Assembly: GCA_004124465.1 (NCBI GenBank)
Contig: SCKS01000001.1
Location: 1-43,268, forward strand
Direction of reading: 5' to 3'
DNA from: Fidelibacterota bacterium
Lineage (GTDB): Bacteria; Fidelibacterota; Marinisomatia; Marinisomatales; S15-B10
DNA: 43,268 nucleotides
Shown here: piece by piece, positions 1 to 6,494 of the stretch
Layout of the letters: the number at the start of each line of letters is the position of its first letter
Position numbering within the stretch: the stretch's first letter is position 1
The notes under the pieces: generated by a model
The model's input: the letters and a program-made list of their open reading frames with translations, nothing else
Told to the model about the DNA's origin: nothing
Database searches by the model: none
Program-made: the position numbers and the translations under genes

Positions 1-2
1 CG

Positions 3-323
3 GAACCGGTGGAAGAATCAGCAGAAAAGGAGCCGGCAGTTGAGGAAGAGGCAGAAGAGGAAGCCGAAGAGGCCCCAGTAGAAGAAGAGACAGCTGAGGA
101 GCCTACTGAAGCCGAAGTAGCGGAGACTGAAGAAGAGACTACGGAAGAAGCTGTAGAAGAAGTTGCTGAAGAGGAGCCAGCAGCTGAAGAAGAAACTGCT
201 GAAGACGCGGGAGAAGAAGAGGAACAAGAGGGAGAAGCCGAACCAGAGTCTGAGGAAGAGGAAACCGCTGAAACTGAAAAAGCAGAATCGGAATCTGAAG
301 AAGAGAGTGAAAAAGAAAAGTAG
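3..323 (+). CDS. rpsP: Presumed 30S ribosomal protein S16, acidic C-terminal tail (5' partial)
   Basis: The reading frame is open from the window edge and ends at TAG 321-323, so only the 3' part of the gene is present. The visible 106 codons are almost entirely Glu, Ala, Thr, Pro and Ser, with about half Glu, and contain no recognisable domain. The identification as S16 rests on position: the next genes are a khpA relic, rimM, trmD and rplS, the classical rpsP-khpA-rimM-trmD-rplS order. S16 proteins of Bacteroidota-like lineages often carry low-complexity charged C-terminal tails. The DNA is a run of imperfect GAAGAAGAG-type repeats, so length variation by slippage or assembly error is possible. 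Without the N-terminal S16 domain in view, another acidic protein cannot be excluded. Confidence 0.55.
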   Translation, partial: EPVEESAEKEPAVEEEAEEEAEEAPVEEETAEEPTEAEVAETEEETTEEAVEEVAEEEPAAEEETAEDAGEEEEQEGEAEPESEEEETAETEKAESESEEESEKEK

Positions 324-324
324 T

Positions 325-411
325 CAGACAGGGAAGCGGATGAGGCAGCTGGCTGTGCATACAATAGGAGGCGGTAAGCGCGCCATGATGGAGATTATCG
401 AGGAAGACTAA
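325..411 (+). pseudogene. khpA: KhpA (KH-domain RNA-binding protein) C-terminal relic
   Basis: In the frame +1 to the preceding acidic gene, 28 codons up to TAA 409-411 read like the last helix and strand of a KhpA/YlqC KH domain, including GGGKRAMMEIIEED. Family members typically end with a GKR-hydrophobic-EIIE pattern. The roughly 45 N-terminal residues, with the first strands and most of the GxxG loop, are missing, and no start codon or ribosome binding site precedes the fragment. The frame stays open upstream to 163, but there it encodes only Lys-rich sequence produced by reading the GAA repeats out of phase. The position between rpsP and rimM is exactly where khpA normally lies. The stop overlaps the rimM start (TAATG). 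It is either a true deletion relic or the product of an assembly deletion or frameshift. Confidence 0.45.
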
Positions 412-908
412 TGGCGAAAAGAGTCAAACCTGCAGCAAAAGTTGTACAAGCAGTAGGGCTGGAGGGCGACGTGAAGGTTTACCCTCTTGATTCCCGGTTT
501 GAGGATTACGCCCAGGAGGACTCTTTAATTATTGGAGAGCATCCCGAAGCCACGGAGGATATCCGCCTTTCACCAGTGGCGAAATCGGGCAAACTGATTC
601 GCTACAGGGTAGACGGCAACGCCAGCCGGGAAGATGCCGAGAACCTGGTGGGTAAACTGATCTTTGCCCCAGCAGGTGAGGATGAGATCTTGCCGGAGGA
701 AGTTGTAGGCTTTCTGGTGATAACTACAGACGGTCAACCCGTGGGAATTCTCAGCGACATTATGCCCATGCCTGGGCAGGATGTCTACGCCATCGATTCG
801 GGAGGGAAGGAAATTCTTATCCCGGGGGTGCCGGAGATCATTCGGGAGATAGACTTTAATTCCGAGACCATTACCATCTTCCCCATGGAAGGACTTCTGG
901 ATCTATGA
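411..908 (+). CDS. rimM: Ribosome maturation factor RimM
   Basis: This 165-residue protein is close to the usual RimM length. RimM binds S19 in the 30S head and helps late maturation of the small subunit. The N-terminal half has the RimM beta-barrel pattern ([16 protein letters not shown] near residue 12, the equivalent of the GxxGxxGxxKV motif). The C-terminal half has the PRC-barrel signature ([19 protein letters not shown] and then [14 protein letters not shown]). The ATG overlaps the stop of the khpA relic by one base, and the 3' end overlaps trmD in an ATGA junction. It is part of the rpsP-rimM-trmD-rplS operon, so co-expression with the tRNA methylase and L19 is expected. Confidence 0.95.
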   Translation: MAKRVKPAAKVVQAVGLEGDVKVYPLDSRFEDYAQEDSLIIGEHPEATEDIRLSPVAKSGKLIRYRVDGNASREDAENLVGKLIFAPAGEDEILPEEVVGFLVITTDGQPVGILSDIMPMPGQDVYAIDSGGKEILIPGVPEIIREIDFNSETITIFPMEGLLDL

Positions 909-1615
909 TGCAGATTTTTATCATTACACCGTTTCCCGCTATTCCCGAAGCTGTCATCGGCGAAAGTATTCTCCGCCGTGCCGGCGAAAAGGAGATTGTG
1001 GACTATCATATGATCGATCTCCGGGAGTTTACCGAAGGGAAGCATCGCCAGATCGACGATTACCCCTTCGGCGGCGGCACCGGCATGGTGATGCTGGCGG
1101 AGCCTATCCTGAAGGCCATGGATCGGGTGAGGGAGCTTTACAACGGTGATAAAGGACTGAGGGTCGTTTTCCCGTCTCCCCAGGCTAAGATTTTGTCGCA
1201 GGAAACTTCCCGGGATCTGTCCGAAGCGGACGGTATCGCCTTTATCTGCGGCCATTATAAAGGTATAGATGAACGGGTGAGAGAGACAGTGGTGACAGAT
1301 GAAATTTCCATCGGCGACTATGTGGTGACGGGTGGTGAGCTGCCGGCCATGGTGATCCTCGATTCGGTGGTGAGACTTATCCCAGGCGTTCTGGGTGATG
1401 AGGAATCCGCCAACACAGATTCATTTACGCATGATCTTTTAGATCATCCGCACTACACCCGGCCGGAGGAAGTGAAGGGGTTGAAAGTGCCGGAAGTGCT
1501 TATGAGCGGTCACCACGCCAATGTTGACGCCTGGCGTCAGGAACAGAGAGAATTGAGAACAAAAAAGAACAGACCTGATCTATGGGAACATTATCAGGAA
1601 GAATTATTGAAGTGA
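905..1615 (+). CDS. trmD: tRNA (guanine-37-N1)-methyltransferase TrmD
   Basis: TrmD uses S-adenosylmethionine to methylate G37 next to the anticodon of tRNAs reading CNN codons, preventing +1 frameshifting. The 236-residue length is normal. Visible family motifs are [12 protein letters not shown] (about residues 51-62), GHYKGIDER (116-124) and [11 protein letters not shown] (135-145), which form the SPOUT trefoil-knot cofactor site, and [16 protein letters not shown] (from about 172), which contains the catalytic Asp region. Two consecutive ATG codons stand at 905 and 908. The first forms an ATGA overlap with the rimM stop, and the second gives a protein one residue shorter. It is followed nine bases later by rplS. 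Confidence 0.97.
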   Translation: MMQIFIITPFPAIPEAVIGESILRRAGEKEIVDYHMIDLREFTEGKHRQIDDYPFGGGTGMVMLAEPILKAMDRVRELYNGDKGLRVVFPSPQAKILSQETSRDLSEADGIAFICGHYKGIDERVRETVVTDEISIGDYVVTGGELPAMVILDSVVRLIPGVLGDEESANTDSFTHDLLDHPHYTRPEEVKGLKVPEVLMSGHHANVDAWRQEQRELRTKKNRPDLWEHYQEELLK

Positions 1616-1624
1616 GGTAGGACA

Positions 1625-1966
1625 ATGGCTCAGGCACACGAATTTTCAGTAGACCAACAGCGGGATAACATTCCTGATTTTAAATCCGGCGATACTGTAG
1701 GGGTTAATGTGAAGGTTTTTGAAGGAGGCAGGGAGCGGCTTCAGCGGTTTGAAGGTGTGGTTCTCGCAAAGCGGGGCGTCGGTACCAACGCCACATTCAC
1801 CGTCAGGAAGATCTCTGCAAACGTCGGTGTTGAACGGATTTTTCCCCTCCATTCACCCAACATTGACAGCATCGAAGTGGTGCGCAAAGGGAAAGTCCGC
1901 CGGGCGAAGCTCTATTACCTCCGGGAACTCCGGGGTAAAGCGTCCCGCATCAAAGAGAAGCGCTAA
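1625..1966 (+). CDS. rplS: 50S ribosomal protein L19
   Basis: L19 lies at the 30S-50S interface and contributes to intersubunit bridges. The 113-residue sequence matches the family throughout: [33 protein letters not shown] is the L19 core, followed by [19 protein letters not shown] and the basic end [23 protein letters not shown] (motifs given in pieces here; core residues about 18-50). The start ATG has GAGGTAGG a few bases upstream (1613-1620). It closes the rimM-trmD-rplS group, and a 9-bp perfect inverted repeat covers its last codons and stop. Confidence 0.96.
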   Translation: MAQAHEFSVDQQRDNIPDFKSGDTVGVNVKVFEGGRERLQRFEGVVLAKRGVGTNATFTVRKISANVGVERIFPLHSPNIDSIEVVRKGKVRRAKLYYLRELRGKASRIKEKR

Positions 1967-1975
1967 CGCTTCTCT
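1954..1975 (+). terminator. Hairpin across the rplS stop codon, possible terminator
   Basis: AGAGAAGCG (1954-1962) and CGCTTCTCT (1967-1975) are perfect reverse complements separated by a 4-base loop that holds most of the stop codon. It lies at the end of the ribosomal operon. It lacks an immediate run of T residues, although TTATTATTTTA follows at 1982-1992, so it may be a weak terminator, an RNA-stability element or an attenuator of the downstream MFS gene. Confidence 0.4.
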
Positions 1976-2028
1976 CCAGGCTTATTATTTTAGCCACATT
2001 GGTTCCCCCTCTCCGTTAGGGGATTAGC

Positions 2029-3189
2029 ATGTTCACACGGGAATCAAAAATTATCCTGGCCCTCACAGGGGTCTCCCACTTTTCCGTCCATGCCAGTATG
2101 CTCATCTTTCCCGCCATTATGATCACGCTCCAGAAGGAGTTCGGTGTGGGGCTGGACACACTGGGGTGGATGTATATGCTTTCCAGCTTTTTGTTCGGTC
2201 TCGGCGCCTTGCCGGCGGGATGGTTTGAACAGCGGTTGGGAGGAAGGCGGTTGCTTCTTATTTTTCAGATTGGCGCCGCTCTGTCCGGACTTGTTATCAT
2301 ACTGGCTTCTGATAGATTTGTTATGACCGCAGGTATGATGCTCATGGGTTTGTCCGCCTCTATATACCATCCGGCGGGGCTTACTATCATATCCCGGCGG
2401 ATCCGCCAAACCAGCCGGGGGATGGGGTACCACGGCATTGCGGGCAGTTTGGGCTTGGCGGCTGGACCGTTCCTGGCGGCGTGGTTTGCTACTACTATTG
2501 GCTGGCGATACGCCTACGGCACCATGATGGTACTGTGGGTTTTCCTGGCGGTGGCTACGGCAGTTCTCATCACACCTCGGTACGGCATGACCGACGTTCA
2601 TGGGGCGCCGGCACCGGCTCAAACCCGATTGAAACCGCTCTTTGTCTATTATGTGGTGGCGGCCCTTATCGGCCTTACCTTTACCGGGTTCATCACTTAT
2701 ATGCCTGTCTTTTTCAGCGAAAATCTGGGGCATCTTTTTTCAGAACTGGATGGTGTTATTACCGGCGGCTTTGCCACCACGTTGGTCCTCATTGCCGGCA
2801 TGCCGGGGCAATTCATCGGCGGTAAGTGGGGGGATCGGTACAACAAGTGCCGCCTTCTTATTTTGATCTCTGCCGTTCATGTTCCTCTTTTACTTGCCTT
2901 CCGGTACGGCCCCGGAGAGTGGGTGCTGTTGAGCGGCCTCATACTGGGGGTGGTTCACTTTATGTATCAACCTATCGGCAACGCCATGATTGCTGAATTC
3001 ACTTCATCAGCCTCCCGGGGAATTGGGTACGGCTTCTCCTTTTTCTTAAGTTTTGGCATCGGCTCCTTTGCCTCCGGAATAGGTGGCATCATTGCTGTCA
3101 ACTATGGTGTTCCGTCTGTGTTTCTCTTTACTGCTTTCCTCATGGCGGCGGCGGTGGCGGTAGCCCTCTACCTCAGAAAAATTGTATGA
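2029..3189 (+). CDS. Major facilitator superfamily transporter (Fsr-like)
   Basis: The 386-residue protein is hydrophobic throughout and fits the 12-helix major facilitator fold. Features resembling MFS signatures are the loop after helix 2 (PAGWFEQRLGGRR, around residues 63-75) and the helix-4 stretch GLSASIYHPAGLTII followed by RGMGYHGIAGSLGLAAGP. The HPAG and HGIAGS pattern resembles the fosmidomycin-resistance (Fsr) subgroup, so export of a small molecule is plausible. The substrate cannot be read from sequence. The start ATG has AGGGGA at 2018-2023 with 5-base spacing. The GGGG of this site can pair with CCCC at 2005-2008, which could modulate access. It stands alone between the ribosomal operon and selA, with short gaps on both sides. 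Confidence 0.85.
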   Translation: MFTRESKIILALTGVSHFSVHASMLIFPAIMITLQKEFGVGLDTLGWMYMLSSFLFGLGALPAGWFEQRLGGRRLLLIFQIGAALSGLVIILASDRFVMTAGMMLMGLSASIYHPAGLTIISRRIRQTSRGMGYHGIAGSLGLAAGPFLAAWFATTIGWRYAYGTMMVLWVFLAVATAVLITPRYGMTDVHGAPAPAQTRLKPLFVYYVVAALIGLTFTGFITYMPVFFSENLGHLFSELDGVITGGFATTLVLIAGMPGQFIGGKWGDRYNKCRLLILISAVHVPLLLAFRYGPGEWVLLSGLILGVVHFMYQPIGNAMIAEFTSSASRGIGYGFSFFLSFGIGSFASGIGGIIAVNYGVPSVFLFTAFLMAAAVAVALYLRKIV

Positions 3190-3201
3190 TTTCATATTCC
3201 C

Positions 3202-3230
3202 TTGATTTTCACTCACCCTTCCTCTATTTT
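3202..3230 (+). promoter_or_regulatory. Candidate sigma-70-like promoter upstream of selA
   Basis: In the 60-bp gap before selA, TTGATT (3202-3207) and TATTTT (3225-3230) are separated by 17 bases. Each matches four of six consensus positions. The gap is pyrimidine-rich. If used, the leader before the GTG start would be only about 12 bases long. This is pattern matching only. Confidence 0.22.
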
Positions 3231-3249
3231 CCTGTCATGAGGTGGCCCT

Positions 3250-4617
3250 GTGCATCTACGTGACATTCCCTCCGTGAGTGCGGTCCTGGATCGGATCGAC
3301 TGGAGAAGCGTTCAACTTCCACGCCAAATGGTGGTGGAGACGATTCGCGCGCAGTTAGCCTCTCTTCGCTCAAGTGCCCGTAACGGCCGACAACTCCCTA
3401 CCAAGAAAGAGATTACTCTAAAGATTGTAGCTGAGATCGACCGGCTCAATCGGCCCGGTCTCAGCCGGGTTATTAACGGTACAGGTATTGTTCTCCATAC
3501 CGGTCTGGGCCGGGCGCCTATATCACCCAAACTGGCTACCGACGTGGCTCGGGAAGTGTCCACTTATACTGCACTCGAATTTGATCTGGAGACAGGGAAG
3601 CGGGGTGAACGGCTGGATCACATTTCAGCACTGTTGACTTCCCTTACCGGGGCGGAGGCTGCCCTGGCGGTGAACAACAACGCCGCCGCCCTCATATTGG
3701 CGCTCAATACTGTGGCGGATAAAAAGGAGGTGGTTATCTCCCGGGGGCAGCTGGTGGAGATCGGTGGTACCTTCCGGATCCCAGATGTGATCGAAAAAAG
3801 CGGCGCCGTTATGCGGGAGGTGGGAACCACCAACCGGACACATCTAAAAGATTATGAAAAGGGAGTAAACTCGGAGACGGCAGCCATACTCTATGCCCAT
3901 ACCAGCAACTACCGGGTGGAAGGGTTTACCAAGGAGGTGTCTGTGGCGGAACTGGCTACTGTGTCAAAAAAGAGACGGACCCCTCTTATTGTGGATCTTG
4001 GCAGCGGGGCGTTGTTTGACTTGGGCAAATTTTCTCTTCCTTCTGAACCGGTGGTTCGGGATGTGATTAACTCGGGGGCAGGGGTGGTCACTTTCTCCGG
4101 CGATAAATTGCTGGGAGGTCCCCAGGCAGGACTCGTCTGCGGCAAAAAGACATTAATCAGTAAACTCCACAAAAATCCCATCTATCGGGCACTCCGGTGC
4201 GATAAAATCACATTGGCATTATTAGAATGGACACTCCGAAGCTATACCGACGGTTCACCCAACAGCACCAACCTGACCCACAAACTGCTCACAACACCCC
4301 GCACTGTCCTCCGGCGCCGGGGACAGAAACTTCTGGCATCACTACCCAAAACCACTGTCCGGAAGCTTGGTATCACCGTTGTGGACTCCATGGTGGAGGC
4401 GGGAAGCGGATCCCTGCCGGTAGAAAGCATTGAAAGTATTGCGCTCAGATTTAATGCGAAAAATGTGAAACCGACTGAATTGGCTAAGCGTTTCAGAACC
4501 CAGGATTCCCCTGTGGTCGGTTATATTAAAGGAAACAGATTCACCATTGATCTGAAAGCGGTTCTGCCTGCTCAGATGAAAGATCTCTCCGGCGCCATCC
4601 AGGGAGTAGCAAAGTGA
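3250..4617 (+). CDS. selA: L-seryl-tRNA(Sec) selenium transferase SelA
   Basis: SelA is the PLP-dependent enzyme that converts Ser-tRNA(Sec) to Sec-tRNA(Sec) using selenophosphate. The 455 residues match bacterial SelA length. The diagnostic segments are INGTGIVLHTGLGRAP, LEFDLETGKRG, NNNAAA, EVGTTNRTHLKDYE, HTSNYRVEGFTK and FSGDKLLGGPQAG, in which Lys286 is the expected PLP-binding lysine. The start is GTG at 3250, supported by GAGGTGG at 3239-3245 with 4-base spacing. The 3' end overlaps selB by a GTGA junction, giving the standard selAB pair. No selC (tRNA-Sec) or selD is visible in this window, so these must be elsewhere if the pathway is functional. Confidence 0.97.
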   Translation: MHLRDIPSVSAVLDRIDWRSVQLPRQMVVETIRAQLASLRSSARNGRQLPTKKEITLKIVAEIDRLNRPGLSRVINGTGIVLHTGLGRAPISPKLATDVAREVSTYTALEFDLETGKRGERLDHISALLTSLTGAEAALAVNNNAAALILALNTVADKKEVVISRGQLVEIGGTFRIPDVIEKSGAVMREVGTTNRTHLKDYEKGVNSETAAILYAHTSNYRVEGFTKEVSVAELATVSKKRRTPLIVDLGSGALFDLGKFSLPSEPVVRDVINSGAGVVTFSGDKLLGGPQAGLVCGKKTLISKLHKNPIYRALRCDKITLALLEWTLRSYTDGSPNSTNLTHKLLTTPRTVLRRRGQKLLASLPKTTVRKLGITVVDSMVEAGSGSLPVESIESIALRFNAKNVKPTELAKRFRTQDSPVVGYIKGNRFTIDLKAVLPAQMKDLSGAIQGVAK

Positions 4618-6494
4618 GCCAGACCGTTATTGGCACTGCCGGTCATATCGACCACGGCAAGACCACCCTGGTAAAAGCGCTCACCGGTACCGATACGGAT
4701 CGCCTTCGGGAGGAACAGGAGCGGGGGATGACCATCGATCTCGGCTTTGCTTTTCTCTCTGATGAGATCACTATCATAGATGTGCCGGGGCACGAAAAAT
4801 TTATCCGCAACATGGTAGCCGGTGTGAGCGCCATCGATGCAGCCCTCCTCACTATCGCCGCAGATGACGGCATCATGCCTCAGACACGGGAGCACTTTGA
4901 TATCCTCTCTATTCTTGGCGTGCCGGCCGGCGTGGTAGCTTTGAATAAGATAGACCTGGTGGACGACCCGGAATGGCTCGACCTTCTGGAAGAGGAGATC
5001 AGGGAGTTCCTGGCCGGGTCATTCATGGAAGGTGCACCCATCGTCCGTGTTTCCGGAGAGACCAGTGAGGGTGTAGAACAATTGAGGAGCGTGCTTCTGA
5101 ATATTGCAGACGCATCCAAAGAGCGGCGGGATCGCGGTTTCTTCAGACTCTTTGCTGATCGGGCTTTTTCCATGAAAGGGTTCGGATCTGTGGTTACAGG
5201 CACGGTGACGGGAGGATTGCTTAAGTCCGGTGCTAACGTGGAACTTCTGCCGGCCCTGGCTCACGCCAAGGTCCGCGGTCTTCAGTCCCACGGTGAGTCT
5301 GTGGATGAGGTAGCGCTGGGGGACCGGGCGGCGGTGAACCTGAGCCAGATCGAAAAAGGGGCCCTGAAGCGGGGATCCCAGCTGGCAGAAAAAGGGTTCC
5401 TGAAGCCGTCAAAGGTTCTTGGCATATCGTTTTCTCTATTGGAGAGGACTGAACGGCGGGTAAAGCACCAGCAGCGGGTGAGGCTCCATATAGGTACGGA
5501 AGAGGTTCTGGGAAGAATCTTTTTTGTGGAAGAAGGAAGGAAAAAGTGTGAGGCGGGTGAGACCACCGTGGCCCTGCTGAGGCTTGAACAAGAAGTGGCT
5601 GCAGCCGTAGACGACTCATTTATTCTCAGATTCTATTCACCGGCAGAAACCATCGGGGGTGGCACTATTGTAGATCCCGCACCGCCAGTTCGATTAAAAG
5701 CGGCCCGGCCGTGGCTTGCCGGATTAGTCAACAAATCGTCGGACGAACGGCTGGAAAAGTTTTTTGAACAGGCCGCTTCCGAACCGCTCACCCTATCGGA
5801 GTGGACGAGGCGATGGCAGGTGTCCCTGGAAAAATTCACGGAAGATAGTAGTCATCTGAAAACCATTCAGTTCGGCAATTCCGGTGACCCGTACCTTACC
5901 CTCCAGAGTGTCGTAGATGGTCAGATGGAGAGCTACCTTTCCCAGGTAGAGGGTTTACTTAAAAAACGGAGTACCCGCCGGGGAGTGCCGCAGGAAGATT
6001 TGAGAAAATCACTCGGGTTCAGCCGACCCCTTTTTGACTGGCTCACGGGCCGGTTGCAGGACGATTCCAAAGTCCAGATGGAATCAGGGAACATTACATT
6101 GAGAGGCTATACCGTTACCCTCTCCAAAGATGATGAGGCCATCACCCATAAGCTCAGGGACATTCTTAAGACCAGTGGATACACTCCACCGGTCCTCGTT
6201 GAATTGGCTGAGGAGGTGGGAGCCAACGGCACCGATATTGTTCCGCTACTCCACATCTTAAAGGACAGAGGAGAGACGTGTCAGGTTTCTAGCAAACTGT
6301 GGTATCACAATGAAGTGATGAATAAACTGCAGGACGCCTTGAAAAGCAGTTTCGGTGATTCCGGCGGCTTTAACGTGGGCCAGTTCAAAAAGCTGACCAA
6401 CACATCCAGGAAACACGCCATCCCGCTGCTGGAATACCTGGACAGTCTGAGGTTCACTGACCGGGACGGCGACAGGCGGGTTTTTCTCTCATGA
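4614..6494 (+). CDS. selB: Selenocysteine-specific translation elongation factor SelB
   Basis: SelB delivers Sec-tRNA(Sec) to ribosomes stalled at UGA codons that carry a downstream SECIS hairpin. The 626 residues contain an EF-Tu-like GTPase domain with GHIDHGKT (10-17), the GMTIDLGF switch region, DVPGH (56-60) and NKID (111-114). Beta-barrel domains follow, with RAFSMKGFGSVVTGTV. The C-terminal third lacks EF-Tu similarity and has the SelB winged-helix pattern (around RRGVPQEDLRKSLGF and NVGQFKKLTNTSRKHAIPLLEYLD), which in the family binds the SECIS RNA. The GTG start overlaps the selA stop by four bases, and the end overlaps mutS in an ATGA junction. IDLGF in place of the EF-Tu sequence is typical of SelB. 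Confidence 0.96.
   Translation: MSQTVIGTAGHIDHGKTTLVKALTGTDTDRLREEQERGMTIDLGFAFLSDEITIIDVPGHEKFIRNMVAGVSAIDAALLTIAADDGIMPQTREHFDILSILGVPAGVVALNKIDLVDDPEWLDLLEEEIREFLAGSFMEGAPIVRVSGETSEGVEQLRSVLLNIADASKERRDRGFFRLFADRAFSMKGFGSVVTGTVTGGLLKSGANVELLPALAHAKVRGLQSHGESVDEVALGDRAAVNLSQIEKGALKRGSQLAEKGFLKPSKVLGISFSLLERTERRVKHQQRVRLHIGTEEVLGRIFFVEEGRKKCEAGETTVALLRLEQEVAAAVDDSFILRFYSPAETIGGGTIVDPAPPVRLKAARPWLAGLVNKSSDERLEKFFEQAASEPLTLSEWTRRWQVSLEKFTEDSSHLKTIQFGNSGDPYLTLQSVVDGQMESYLSQVEGLLKKRSTRRGVPQEDLRKSLGFSRPLFDWLTGRLQDDSKVQMESGNITLRGYTVTLSKDDEAITHKLRDILKTSGYTPPVLVELAEEVGANGTDIVPLLHILKDRGETCQVSSKLWYHNEVMNKLQDALKSSFGDSGGFNVGQFKKLTNTSRKHAIPLLEYLDSLRFTDRDGDRRVFLS

Noticed and set aside
2044-2733. Long minus-strand reading frame inside the MFS gene
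   Set aside because: It lies fully opposite a convincing transporter gene, and its composition is that of an antisense shadow.
3190-3249. SECIS element or selenoprotein close to selAB
   Set aside because: The gap is pyrimidine-rich and too short, and none of the identified genes contains an in-frame UGA followed by an obvious hairpin.
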